Shown here: positions 26,805-39,731 of the stretch, one piece after another
How positions within the stretch are numbered: position 1 is the stretch's first letter
Layout: each line of letters opens with the position of its first letter
Source: Rhyzopertha dominica
Taxonomy: Eukaryota; Arthropoda; Insecta; Coleoptera; Bostrichidae
DNA: 64,000 bases
Reading direction: 5' to 3'
NCBI GenBank assembly: GCA_025024175.1
Contig: QCXZ01000138.1
Location: 48,145,092-48,209,091 of the forward strand
Notes under the pieces: generated by a model
Database searches by the model: none
Seen by the model: only the letters and a program-made list of their open reading frames with translations
What the model was told of the DNA's origin: nothing
Translations under genes and position numbers: made by a program

Positions 26805-27805
26805 GTTGGAAGCTTTTCTGAATATTACAATTAACGGAAAATAATAATAAACGATTGAATTACAGGACGAAGAAAAGATGCAGGATCCAACTGAACAAGA
26901 ATAATGTTAATTTTGGCAATATGGATCTCAATGATAAATTATGCCATAGATTTAAGTGTGGGATCAAAGTATCAAAAATATGAACTAATTGAAAAACAAA
27001 ACATTTACACAAATTGAAGTAAGACTATAAACATGTTATAGCTATAATCTCTAATCATTATTATCATGAATTTTAAGAAAAATGTTAAGATCACCAGCAA
27101 CAGTAACGTGTAAAAGAAGTTAACTATAACTTCAGTGATACCTTCTACAAATAACAAAAACTGCAAGGACCCCATAAATGTAGTCTTGCAGAACTCCAGA
27201 AAAGCGTATAATATATTTATAAAGAAATTATTAGTCTGCGCTTGAACTCGCTTATTATATCTGTGTTCTAGCATAGTGACCCATTTTTAGAGCCTAATAT
27301 GGGAAGACCACAAACTATCATATCACGAACTTGACAGAGGCTTGCAAATAAATGTACCTGTTTCCAAATGTCATCAATAAAATCAAATACTATAAAACTT
27401 TAAATATATTTAGAAACATTATGAGTTCTAACAATAACTAGAAATCATTAAAGCCAAAGTTGTAAGTGGCTGGCTGGCTGGTATAAAAGGTATAAAATAG
27501 GAGCTAATTTGCTATTAAATACATGTTTCTATAAAAATTTATTCAGTTAATTGGTTTCAGTTATTTTACAGTTTACAGTTACTTGGTGGTATCCACCAAA
27601 GTTTTCTGTAGGGAGGAAACCAAACCAGACAAATAAGAAAAGTATCCGATAGGTAAAAAACGCACCGTTCCAGTTCAAATAACCGAATTAATGTCTACTT
27701 CTGGGGTAACTATATATGTACTTTTATATTATGGGTACTTATTTTGAACATCTTCAGGTTTTCGATTTGAAAGTATTCCAAGTAATACAAAACTAGAACT
27801 CTTGA
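26805..27805. other. Intergenic, nothing recognised
   Basis: AT-rich. An 89-codon hydrophobic - frame (27274-27005) looks like chance low-complexity. Confidence 0.3.
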
Positions 27806-28009
27806 TTATTTCTTTACGCTTATCGCGATGGTGTTTTGAGCAGGTTTTGGGAGTATTTTGAATTGACTTCGAAAAATAGTAGAAAAAAGACAGTTTATCA
27901 TTCCAAAATTGAAGCTCACTCGACCGTCAGGTTTCAAGGCAGCAAAAATTTCTTTGAAGTGGTAGACAAAAGTATTTAAAAAATCAGCAAATGAAGTAAG
28001 CGACAACAC
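27806..28009 (-). mobile_element. Possible Ty3/gypsy-like reverse transcriptase scrap
   Basis: The - frame reads TSFADFLNTFVYHFKEIFAA then LKPDGRVSFNF, resembling the 'FEEHLKHLREVFxRLxxAG' helix that follows the catalytic box of LTR-retrotransposon RTs. No LTRs, protease or integrase motifs were found nearby, so the assignment is weak. Confidence 0.3.
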
Positions 28010-30277
28010 TTCGGTCGCCGCGTATAAACGCTGAAGATCATTTAAAGGTCTGTCTAAAAAAATTGACTTCTGTTTTACAGAGTTTAAATGATATGGACAG
28101 TTGTTTGTTTTGAAATTGAATATAGTTTAACTAAGATTTTAAATAATGTTTTTTTCTAAAAACAGATCTAATTCGATAATAAAAAATTATAACTCAAGTC
28201 ATATTTAGATTTTAATCAGAAACTGCTGTTATTCTTTAAAAAGTCATAAATCAAACACTTAACTTTTATATCTTGTGATGGCCTTCACATTTTTCATATG
28301 TATATTAAGGGTTTTGCTTCCATTATTGCAATTGCCACAAGTCAATTTATTATAAAAAACGCGTTTCATCCAGTCTGAATCTTGATAACCTTCTTCAGTA
28401 TTTAACAAGTTCCCACTAGATGCCAATGGTGTGTTCTTGTATTTTGAGGCCTTTACTCTTTTATTTATCTATTTGTTCCTAGGTACAAAGTTTGCAATAA
28501 AATCTGTACGAAGATAGTTCTGCTTTGTTTTTGGACATATTTGCATGGTCTATAGTACAGAAATATCATGAGATGTTAGAGAAATTCCCCAATTTGAGAC
28601 TTGAGAGAGTGCAGCAGCGTGCTGGAATATTCTGGATCGCTTATTGTCGAAGCGATTTACTTCGAATTTTGTACCGTCTACTGGCTTCCGCCTAACTGGT
28701 GTTGTGAATGTGTTAACGTTGAAATATTTTCAGTGGAAATGGAAACATTGGAAATTTTCCAACGCCTGATAGTGATATTGGAAGTATTCGTTTTACTTCT
28801 TAATTTTAGTTGATTTTACTTGAAATTGTCATTTTCAGCGCAGAGCTTAGATGTAATATACCACTGTGTTTCATTCAGGTACGAAGTCATATACTTGGTA
28901 TGTTTGTAAATATGCATATAATTCGTTTTTTTTAGTATTTATAGTCAGATTTACATCACACAAAAAAGAGAAAAATTGGGGAAAACAGAACACAACTGCT
29001 TAAGTGATGGCAAAGAGAGTGGTAGTAGTGTTAAGAATTCGAGTGATGGTGAACAGAATGAAGAACAGACGAATTTGTCAAACAATTAAATAAGCAAATT
29101 TACAACTCTGGCACTGATTGTGCTGCAAATTCGAACAATGAAGATGAAAAAGGTGATAAACAGCAAAAATTAAAGCTTTTGTTCAAATTTAATGTTGAGT
29201 TTAGCAGCAGATCTTGTTTGTGTTCTTATGTTTTGGAAATAGGCAACGAATTCACTTGAATATTTTTGAAAATATTTCCGGAAATATTACACCACTAAGC
29301 CAAACTAATGCCAACTACTACTCTAAAACCAAACTAAAATAAACAGACAAAATAATATAATTTTTAAAGTGCCTGCTTTTGCTAAATACTTTACTCACCT
29401 CTTGTTGACTGCTTTTTTTCAGACGTGGCGAACCATTCACGATTGTTCTTCTAAAATTGTTACTCTGTATTAATATACGAAAAACTCTTCTTTCCAGCTT
29501 TTTGCTTCTACCTAAAAAAATTAGAAACTGAGCAAAACAATAAATAAATCTAAAAAATATTGAAACTAGCGCTTATTTAATTACAGTTTTGCCATAATCA
29601 CAATTAAAGTTGTTAATTTGTTTAACGTCACGATACATTNTATTGAATTACTCGCAACGCAAGTTTCCATTTCGTTTCATCTAAGCATGCAGCACGAGGA
29701 AAATCCTTGAAATCGCCATAAACCGCAACGGCGTCCATGACAGGTCATATTTGCTCACACACAGGAAAACAAAAAAATAGCTTGTGTACCTAGTCGTAAA
29801 CATACTTGCCATAATATAAATCAACCTGATTATCACTTCGTTATTATCCAAGGACTCCATGGATGATGTAACACGTCCTATTCGAACAAAAATTAATTAA
29901 AAAGCAGTTGCAGGGATGCAGATGTCTATTACTTTTTTCGTCGGGGTTGTTGAACCGAACGTCTCGATAAAAAAATTGGGGTCTTAGGGCGTTCAACCCT
30001 TTTTTGTGACGGGTTCCAGACGGTTGTTTTTCTTGTCCGCTGCTCTTATTAATCGGGGGTAAAAAAACGCACCTGCGTGTGTGTTTAATAAGGAAATCGG
30101 AGGTACCTATACGTGTTTAGACATGTCTGAACCTGCAACGACTTTACGGCCCTTTTATGCACCCTTTCTGGGGTTAATGACTAACAACAAAACCTTTTTG
30201 ATGTCGAAACGTGAGGTCAGACGGATATTATCGGAAATAAAAGGACGGTTTATATTTTTTTGTACAAATCGACCTTA
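28010..30277. other. Intergenic with GC-rich island at its end
   Basis: 28950-29180 has a Ser/Glu-rich frame piece (DGKESGSSVKNSSDGEQNEE) of unknown meaning. 29640-30260 is GC-richer with no convincing frame beyond a 65-codon one. No gene is supported. Confidence 0.3.
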
Positions 30278-31330
30278 AATAATAATAATAATAATAACGA
30301 TATGTCCTTTATTGCTTTCATTATACAAAAAAAAAGAAATCAAAGGGCCAAGTTCAGATGGACACAAAGCTGTGTCCCCTGCTCTTCCACTCCACCACCT
30401 AATAATCTAGTTGTTGAATATATAAAAAATAATTCTTCAAAAGAAAATAAAATCAATAACTGTGTTAATTAAGAGCGAATTTACAACCCGATTAATAGAT
30501 GTCAGAGACACCCCCACCTCGGCACCAAAATTAATCATTCAAAAACTCCCGCAGATGTCTTATTTCTCAGGTTCAAGAGTTTTTAAGTTATTAGGAAGAG
30601 AATTGTAAACTTTACAAATCTGCACTGAAAACGATCTCTCAAACAACGATGAGTTATCAAATAGGGGACTCAGCTTACCCTGAACCTGACATGTATGTTA
30701 TGAATGTAACTACGAAAAGTTATTGTATTGTAGAGGTAGGGTGGAGTCCTAAGGTAAACTACCTTGTGGTACAAGCAAGCCACTTGCCGTAAAAAACTCT
30801 TATCCATGCTCAACCAGCCAGCATCCGCTAGCTTATGCGATATATGTTGGCGTCTCCCGATTCCATAAATGAACCTATGCGAAAACAACTGCTTTAAGTT
30901 AATAAACACCTTTTTTATGCAGTTGTTTATATGTTTTCTGTAACGAAAAGTATCGTCCAACGGTAACCCTGACTCTTAGCATTTTGCACTAAAGGTATGG
31001 TACAGCCGTCAATGCGCAGCGCAAGCTTCCCCTAAAACGCATCTAATACTAATACATTTCAGCCTCCAAACAGAATAGCAGCAGATTTGCACGGATTTAT
31101 TTTTAATGCATGCGATCTGGACGCCTCCGCAATCCTCTCCAAGTCATCGTTTATATTCTTCACCGCTAAATCGCACTCAGAAGGAGGAAAACTGTAGTAG
31201 ATTTGCGTGAACGCTACGAACAGTACTCAATAAATTACTGACGTAAAACGAAAGAAGAATGGGGTCAAGAATAGATCCCTGAGGTACACAACAAGTCAAA
31301 GGCGGTTTATTTGATGAAGTATCGAACAGA
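30278..31330 (-). mobile_element. Non-LTR retrotransposon RT C-terminal half with (TTA)n 3' tail
   Basis: On the - strand, a remnant of the PQGS(I)L block is at about 31270. NINDDLERIAEASRSHALKI and NPCKSAAILFG (about 31170-31080) and LPLDDTFRYRKHINNCIKK (open frame 30960-30670) are typical LINE sequence after the catalytic box. The element ends at 30278-30296 in (AAT)n on the + strand, that is (TTA)n at its 3' end. Frameshifts and stops separate the blocks. Confidence 0.75.
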
Positions 31331-31549
31331 AAACCTCTCAGTTACAAATGACGACAAAAGCCCAACTGCGAAACGACCGAAACCGAATGCTATTGCAATA
31401 CCGTAATACTTAGGCTGGCATATAAAATTCCTATATATTTCAAGACAAAGTTTTATTTATTCAGGATAGTTTCCATTTATCATAATCGAGCTACAAAAAA
31501 AATCGAATAACTTTCTTCCTTCAAAACAAAAATAATTTGCCCATTCTAC

Positions 31550-32010
31550 AGAAGACCTGTTAAAAATAGAGAAAGTAAGTACCACTCCATTGTTCTACGC
31601 ACTTCCAAGTTTAAATCTTGAAGGATTTCTTCAAAATCAGCTGTGGGTCTTCTGCGCACATACCAGTTACAAAACTCCAGACGCCCATCTTCATCCACAG
31701 TATGTAATGTTTGCCTAACTGCAAACTTGTAGGCAAGAAATCTATGCAATTTCAATGTTTTAACAACAGTGCTTTGCGAAGTGTCAGTATTTAAAGCAAT
31801 TTCACGGGTTGAACATGATGGATTTATGTTTACACTTAAATGTTTAGTTGTGTAGTTATCGTAAAGCCTTTTAAATAGCTTTAAAGAAGGCTGACGTCGA
31901 TCTTGGTAGCGATGAAAGTATTATTCAGATGCTCGAATGGAAGTTTTGCGGCATATGATGTAGCATTCAACCATATTAAGCTTCTTTAGATTTGAAAACT
32001 CCATCTTCAA
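31550..32010 (-). mobile_element. Truncated Tc1/mariner transposase N-terminus
   Basis: From MEFSNLKKLNMVECYIICRK at about 32005, through EYFHRYQDRRQPSLKLFKRL and STREIALNTDTSQSTVVKTL, to LHRFLAYKFAVRQTLHTVDE and GRLEFCNWYVRRRP, this is the paired HTH part of the same transposase type as the 59.7-kb copy. It ends before the first catalytic Asp. An ACAGGATGAGTTTTTATCGA motif on the - strand at about 32527 may be its outer TIR. Confidence 0.65.
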
Positions 32011-32559
32011 CTTACAAATACGTGAATTTTTGATGCTTAGTTCTAACTAACTGTCAGATACAAGAAACAATTGTTCCATGGCTAACTATTTAAGAATCAC
32101 ACGAAAATATTACAGAAAATTGGCCATAACTCTGGTATTTTTCAAAATAACTATACCTAGTGTTATATCGGTGAATAAGTAAAATAAACGCCGACTTTAT
32201 AAATCCGTAGCTAACTATAGTCTGAAGTGCACTCTTTATTAAGGATAAAATTATTTAACACTTTTGTACTTACATTTTTTGTAACATCAACAATAAAAGG
32301 TATAAAAGGATTTCAAAAAATAGTTACCTACCCAAAATTTAGTTTTTTTTTTCAAAATATCTAGTGAGCCATGAATTTTATTATTATTTATATTATTTAT
32401 TTTGGTAATTAAACCAAAACGTACATTGAGTTAGGTCAACTAAACGACGAATTTTATCCATTTGACCTTTCTTCTAGCTTTGCTAGTTTTCGAGACACCG
32501 ACACTGGTCATCGATAAAAACTCATCCTGTATGTTGCTTTACTTTCTTTATAAACATAA

Positions 32560-33200
32560 ATTAGGTCTTTTGCTTTTTTGGCTGTCTTGTCAGTATAAAT
32601 GATGTTTGCTGTTGAGGCATTTTTATTCTTTAGCACATTGTTTAAAAACTTTGGGGTTTCGTCGAATGTTTTGAGAAAGCACCATTTGCACGTCGGAATA
32701 AGTTACTCATCAATACAGACATTGTACTTTTTTATTTACTCTTATCTACTATTTTTATATTACTAGCTTGCTTTTCGTTCCTTTAGATTTGACTCGCTAT
32801 ATAAGCCAATCGTTTGTCAAAACTTACCATAGAATAACACTCCTTAAATATAGTTTTTGCACATTCGGTACAAGATTCCAAGATTTATGTTCATCTTTCT
32901 CTGACTTCTGACAGCTCGTGTGTCTCCCTTAATATTTTTCCTTTTTTTAGACGTATGATGCATATATTTCTTCATTTGTGTTGTCAAAAACACGTTTTGT
33001 GTTCGAATCGCCGTGACTTTCCGAAGATTCAGATTCTGTTATATCATAATTGGGATCACGATCACTGAGTTCGTGTATATTTATAACAGAACGTGTTATA
33101 GTCCTCTGAAAGAACGAGTTGGGATTTCAGCAAGATGTTTCATCCATGGAAGGTTCCTGAATGAGTGTATTGGAATCCAACTTGTGGAGTCATTTAAAGA
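32560..33200 (-). pseudogene. Degenerate coding-like remnant, family unknown
   Basis: The - strand reads NIHELSDRDPNYDITESESS then ESHGDSNTKRVFDNTNEEIY at about 33090-32965, an acidic Ser-rich protein-like stretch. Further blocks (TRAVRSQRKMNINLG; KNASTANIIYTDKTAKKAK) follow in other frames down to about 32560. It behaves like a decayed transposon protein, but I could not place it. Confidence 0.3.
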
Positions 33201-34989
33201 ATAAAGGTTGCTGCACCAAACATAATTTGCAAATAATCATAGCTGAATGCCTGAGAACATTTTGATTTTGATTTTGAAGTTGGTGGTGGTCAGTTGGAGC
33301 ATTTAACTGAAGGAGTCTTCTTCAAATATTGGCTCAACAAGTCAAATACTGGACAAAACTTCGGATGGATCTAAAATTATGGCAATGTATTGTTAAAAAA
33401 TCATACTGACTATATTATTTCTGTTTGCTTCTACTAGAAGATAGATTATAAGTACCTCCTAGGTACAGCTTCAACAGAACAATTTCAGTAAGCCCCACAA
33501 AGAAGAAAAATATGCTATCAAGCTTAACCCGATTCGTTAATCGCAGGCTATTTTTAAGATGGTAAAGTAACACACCGCCATTGTATGACGCAAACAGAAC
33601 ATTAATATCTAGTTGGTAATCTAAACGCAAACGTTGACCACCGCATCTACATCCTGACGGAGCAAAAATGCATCACAGGTGTATAAGGTCGCGAGAAAAA
33701 CCTGCACCAGAAACATAATACGAGCTAACACACAGCAAGACCATTGTGCGTTTGTATAACTCAATAACAAACAGAATTCGCCAATTCATTTCAAAGTTTG
33801 TTGATCTCTAATAGTAAATTTACAGCGTAGCATTGAAATAAAAAACTACGGTGCAATGGCACAGTAATGTGGGAAATATGTATCAGAGCACCGTCACGGA
33901 TAATTCCATCAAGGTTCCACATTTATCGCTTGAGCATTTGCATAGATCATACATCTGCAATGAGGTTCTGGCTATGACTAGAAAGTTACAAAACCGTGAA
34001 ATTGACGTTGTTTTATGGTGTTTGCGTTGGCAGTGAATAATACATGCATTTTGCTACCAGAAATGGGAACGTAAGATTTAAAATGAAGTCAACTCTTCTG
34101 CCAATCAGTCGCTGCTTCCATTAAAAAAATTGAGTGAAGCTCCTCGAATTACCTTACTCTTCCATTGTTATCGTCATCCTTCCTAAAAAATATAGATTTG
34201 TGATAAATAATAATAGCTTTATTACTCGTATGTGTCCTTATCAATCCACTCAAGAAGAACAACTAACGCTTTATGCGTTAAAATTAAAAAACTAAATAAT
34301 ATTCCACCCACTTCTGGCACCTCCAGGTTTCCTTGGTGGAATGGTTAATTTCGCTTAACTGTTACGTTAGCAAAATACCACGGGATCTTTAACAAAGGTG
34401 TACTCTACTCTAAAAGTAAATAATTCTAAGAATACCCGGACTGCGCATAAACACAGGGATGCTTGAAATATGAAACTTCCCGGTAGACTGCATATTCGAG
34501 TTCATTCATACTCGTATACATGGGTTAGGTCATGTAAGCACGAAACATTTGCGTTCACGATTTTCTCGGTACGAATTGTATGGATAGAATGCGACGTTTT
34601 ATCTACGAAAGACAATTCGGCAATTACAAAGATGTTTTTGTCTGGTTAATTCATTGAACAGAAGTTGTGAAATAAATGGCTGATTGTCCTCAGTGGAGGA
34701 TATCAAATACTTTTTTGACACAAATAATAACTCTATCAAAAGAATAATAGAAGCATGAAAATACACCTCCTTCAGTGATGCCAAAAGTTCAATAGTCCGA
34801 CTATTTTAAAATGAAAATATGTTGCAAAGAACTATACTAAATCGTGCGATAGCAGAATGTGATGAAGCTTTATCTTCCGAAAAGTGAAATACCTAGACTA
34901 TTAAACTGACAAAGAACAAATCAGATAGCTTTACTATGCTGAGGTGTATACAAGTATACAATTTCCAGAGAACTGGAGAGGAAGTGTGA
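33201..34989. other. Intergenic, nothing recognised
   Basis: Only short frames without family motifs. Confidence 0.3.
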
Positions 34990-35130
34990 AATATAATAAT
35001 AATAGACTTTATTGACTACATAATACATAATACATTAAAATCCCCAGAACGAATCTCAACATGGCTGAAAACCAGCCTGCTGCTTTACAACTTAACTGTA
35101 AATATGGCAATAAAATTAAAAATTGGAGCG
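34990..35130 (-). mobile_element. LINE 3' end with (TTA)n tail
   Basis: The - strand ends GTAGTCAATAAAGTCTATTA followed by further TTA repeats, the same arrangement (CAATAAA then a TTA tail) as the 2.1-kb, 30.3-kb and 46.6-kb tails. No RT sequence is retained. Confidence 0.5.
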
Positions 35131-38100
35131 AAAAGGTGCAAAATATGAATATATTACGATAACAACAATAACAACGAAAAAGAAAATGTCTAGACTTAAA
35201 TAAGGCTGGAAATAAAAAAGTTAAGATGCAGTAGTCATTCTGTAAGGAAACTAATTCTGGAGTGTAAGTATGCAGGAATGAACCTATGTATAATCATCCT
35301 CAGTTACTGATTTGAAAAACAGTGATTTTCATGTGTATTATTATTATTATTATAGAAATCAATTAATTCGTGTAATGTACATTAAACTTAAAACCACATG
35401 ACAGAATGGGCATTTACAACATTATAGTCAAAGTTCTTTATAGTATGTCCACCGATCTGGAAATCTCTAACGCAAAAACATAGCATGGGCTTTGTTACCT
35501 AACGCTATCCTAACAGAAAATATCAGAAATATATAATATATTATTATTAATTAGTTAGCTCACATGCATTTTATAAATGACAAAGTCATCATCATGATGG
35601 ATGATGAAAATGATTTTACTTTATTCAGTAATCCCAAAATTAAAGAAAACGATGGTTTTTACTCCGGCAATGGAAAATAATGTATAGACAATTAAGACAC
35701 AAGTAAAACCCCAATTTGAGGATAAAGTGTTAGTTTAATGGGATTTTCAGACCGTATATGGACGAGATAGGGGCTATGCCTTGGACAGTAAAAGATATAT
35801 TCACAATTTCTTAACTCGCTTTCGTGCCATTATGCACGTAAACTAAAAATTGGCTGAATGCTCACAACATGCCTTTTGTACTGAGAAAAGGCAGCAACAA
35901 TTAAAACAGCTATTTTTTTAATTCTAGAGGTTAATACTGAAACGTTCTAAAGCTTGATGCGAGACGTTCCTAGAAAACTGTATGTTGTTGAAGACCTTTA
36001 TATTTAACTTAGATAAATATTTTGTTGTTTATACATCTCCTGAAAGAGTGTCGCAAACCATTTTTACTTCTTAAAATTGCATAAAGAAATTTATATCATA
36101 ACTTTTGAGACCTACATTATTGCTTTTCTCGTTTAGTATAGTTCACTAAAAGAACACACTGGAAAACAAGAATCGTGCTTATGGAAATATTGAACCAACT
36201 GCAAACACAGCCACAGNTTTTTCTGTGAAGTAGTGGATAAACAGAAATTTAAGTCCATTAAAATCTCTTTACAATGAATATTACTTTTTTTTATTAAATT
36301 TTCTACAGGAATTGCATTTTAAAGACCAAATTTCATTTACTTAATAAAATGATCACAACATTCCAAAATGTTCCCGGACATACCGAAAATATCTGGTGTA
36401 GTTTGACAGATTTGTTGTCTTAAATCTTATAAATAATTGGGTTAAGTGGCGTAAACTTATTCTAGATCGCATGTTGAATATTTAAATGACTCCACAAGAA
36501 GAAGCCCTTCAGTCTGAGTCATCTTCATTAGTTCGCGAGTTATATTAATTTTGTATAGCAAAATTTGTACCTAATCTTTAAGAACATGTCTCATTCATGT
36601 TAACGTTCCCAAAAACTCCAACTTCTATTTAGGAAAGTAATTAAACAAATATAGAACATACAGTTTTTTTTAGACTAATATTAATCCTGACCAGTCTGCG
36701 TATTCCGATCGCATGTAGATATTAAAAAAAGAATTCAGCCTCTTTCGGATTATATTCTTCTTGACCTAGTTGTTGAAGTCCTTACGTAATGTGTTACGTA
36801 AATAGCTTTATTGCAATTATTTTGGGCATTTATTATTGACAGTTGTCATCAATTTTATTCTGTTTAATCAGCACCATTGAGATTTATATTTGCAATTGTA
36901 TATGTAACACTTGTTTGGAATACCTTCCGATCGTACAATAGCAATTGAACTCCGGTCTATGTGTTCATAATACTTGTAATCCTTATAGGCCAATTTCACG
37001 TGACACAAAATATGTCATGTAGCACCTAACGTAAAATATTTTGAAATTAACAAAAAGATTTTAAAAAATGTATTAAGCCAGACAGACTACATTTTATTTG
37101 TCAAGGTACATCTTTTATAGTTTTTCTTAACGAAGAATTTTAATAGTTATGTGTAGATAATATGTTCATAAAAAAGTTGGACTAACTACAGGTTTTCTTA
37201 TACAATACTCGACAGACCTTATTTGCTTTAGTTTTGTTTTTGTTTAAAAAGTACGTTATATAACACCGGGTGACTTTTTAATTTTAGATAAGTCTTTTCC
37301 CGAAGCCAGACCATATGTTATTTGTAAAACGTTAATTAAAAAAGGTAATGTTTTTATGATGGCACCGCACATCACTCGGATATTAGACGACGTATTATTT
37401 TGTGGCACGGGAATTTGGATATTACGGCAAAAGTGCCCTTCTACAACTTTATTGCACTGTTTTGGCGTAATATCCACTCATCAGAGGTTATTTCGCCGCA
37501 TGAATTATTTAAAATTATTTTCAGCGTTCTTGTTAATTTAGATATGTTAGCATGTTACTAACCACTTTACCATCTGCCTCAGATGTTGCCAATTGACAAA
37601 AATTTTCAAATTACTTTGCAGAGTAGCCGATTTAATTAATTCTCCAAAAATATATACAAACAATGTCTTCTTTTAGAATGCATAACAGGCGTACGGTTTC
37701 GCAACAAACTGGTAAAAACGGCCAAACTGAATGCACAGCTTTTAAAACTCGCCTTAGCATATTGGGAAAATGAACACGAAACGAAATGTCAAGGTTTTGC
37801 AAAACGGAATGACAATATTTACGATGCCCGTTGTGCAATAATAAATCTTTTTATTTCGTTATTAGCCCAGTTGCAAAACATAAACGTCAACAAAGAATCT
37901 ACAACTGCTTGCGGACGTTTATCTAACACATCTGCAGACAAACATGCAGCCATTTAATGGGTTTGATCAACAGTGCTTCGGTTCTTTAATAATGAAAAAA
38001 CATTCCGTTGCCCAAATTTAGTTGCAACACTAGAAAACGGAAATTTACCGGATACATTCGGCGTATGTTTGTTACTCAAGTGTGTCATGATTACTATAAA

Positions 38101-38280
38101 TCAACCGCAGAACAACAAATTATATTAAGATTGCCATTCATAATTTAATAATCCTGTGGTTTTTTAAATCCTTTGTTTAGCCATCTTCCACCCTCTAGTG
38201 GCAGTAAGTTACAATAATAGCTAGAAGCAATGTAAGTTTTTAATTTGCCCAATAGAGAACGCCACAAGTAACTGTCAACT
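35131..38280. other. Intergenic upstream of the metallopeptidase gene
   Basis: An (ATT)n microsatellite lies at about 35337-35355. The 60-75 codon frames at 37256-37840 on both strands show no recognised motif; they might be old transposon sequence. Confidence 0.3.
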
Positions 38281-38328
38281 GCTAGATGCTAGAACCGTCA
38301 ACGGGTCAACGTCAAACGAAATTGACAT

Positions 38329-38336
38329 TGACGTCA
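38329..38336 (+). promoter_or_regulatory. Palindromic CRE (TGACGTCA) in the metallopeptidase promoter
   Basis: A perfect TGACGTCA lies 66 nt upstream of the metallopeptidase ATG. It sits inside a cluster of GTCAAC and TTGACA half sites from about 38272 to 38336. Such a site is the classical CREB/ATF target. Binding is inferred, not shown. Confidence 0.4.
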
Positions 38337-38401
38337 CGCCTGCAAGTTTGTTTATATTTATATTTCTCATTTGTTGGGTTACATGTGTTAAAAAGTCTGT
38401 A

Positions 38402-39731
38402 ATGCATGAAATAATAATTTTAAACGTTAATAATGGTGATGAGTTTTGTTACCCCTGTATTTTGCTTAAGGGCTATATCAAAAACTCGAGTAGTCATGGC
38501 TCATTACCAAGTTTTGTTGAAGCAATTAGCACAAATATACAGTACAGATCTGTTTTAAACGATTTTAGTTTTAAAATAGCACTTGAATTACGTGTAGGTG
38601 AGAATAGCATCACAATTAAATGTTGTTGTTCAACAACAACATTAAAATTAGCTTATAAACCTTGCTGTCGAAAGTACAGAGTATTACCTCTTTATATAAT
38701 AAGTGACACCCAAAAAGTTGAAAGTGCTGTTGCAGAACGAAGCTGTAGAAGCATAAATACCGTAGCCAAACTTCTACAGTTATTCGTTGCTGAAGAACTT
38801 TTTGAATTGGGTTACGGTAGAAAGACATTCTGTTTAGAAAGTTGTTTAGTTTTTAAAAGCAAGTATTTGTGTGATGACATATTAAATACAGATCAGAATG
38901 AGATATGGACCAACATAGCACAGGAGATAATGAATTCTAACATCGCCAGTAATTACATAAAATACCTAGCTTTTATGAACTGTAATATCAAAAAAATAGC
39001 CTTGGGTACAGGTGGTTTAGCCTTACTAGNTACCAGTTGTTTAAGTTCTATGCCAGAAAAAATATCTGATGTTATACCACATTTCACTAGCAGTATAACA
39101 ACTCACTGTTGTGGGTAAATAAGCTTGAATTTCCAATAGCATTTTCCTCACTACCCCTTTTTAGAAAATCCCAAAATGAATGCTTTACTTATGCCTTTGG
39201 ATCAACACTACATGAACTTTGTCATACCTTTGGACTAGGTCATTCCCATTTTGGCATCATGAGTTCGAAGTACCAACAGATTAAGAATTTTTTTATCCCC
39301 GAACAACTTGGTCAAATTAATCCTCTAGAAATACTAGCTAGTAGCTACAAAACAGAAACTCTTTATTTAACCAAAAGTGCCTGCTTATTTTTAGGTTACC
39401 ACAGGTATGGTTTTAGAACATCTATTTGAAACGTACTATCAATTTTGCTTTTAGGTGGATGAATGATTATAACTTTTGTAACAACCACAGGTTGGTTTTT
39501 AACGTGAAAAGTAAGTTTATAACTTCCACTGCTGGCTTGCGAGTTGTGGAAATAAGAACTGAAGCTTGTGAGACTGTACTCTGGGAACACACTTTTCCTG
39601 GTAGGATACTGAAGTATTCTCTGGGTCTTGCCACATTTTTACGGACTATGAATGGTGTAAATATGGTAGTAGTTGCTATAGATAATGTTGGAAACGTTAT
39701 AAAACAGAATATAAGAGCTGATGAAAATTAA
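38402..39731 (+). CDS. Putative zinc metallopeptidase, YIL108W-like (Metallopep) family, 3 exons
   Basis: Exons are 38402-39114, 39165-39404 and 39455-39731 (stop TAA). Both introns are exactly 50 nt with GT-AG ends: the first has donor GTAAAT and acceptor CCCCTTTTTAG, the second donor GTATGG and acceptor TTGCTTTTAG. The spliced frame closes at 409 residues. The start is the first in-frame ATG; the reading frame is open further upstream but has no ATG there, and homologues as I recall them begin at about this point. HELCHTFGLGH (about residues 254-264) is a complete HExxHxxGxxH zinc site, followed closely by GIM. GGLALL upstream and the HRW motif spanning the second junction fit the fungal/insect YIL108W-like family (Pfam Metallopep). 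The substrate is unknown for this family. No signal peptide is evident from the chosen ATG, so it is probably cytosolic. It is shorter than fungal members, mainly C-terminally. One N at 39030 masks a codon just before the active site. It is convergent with the SAC2 gene. Confidence 0.85.
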
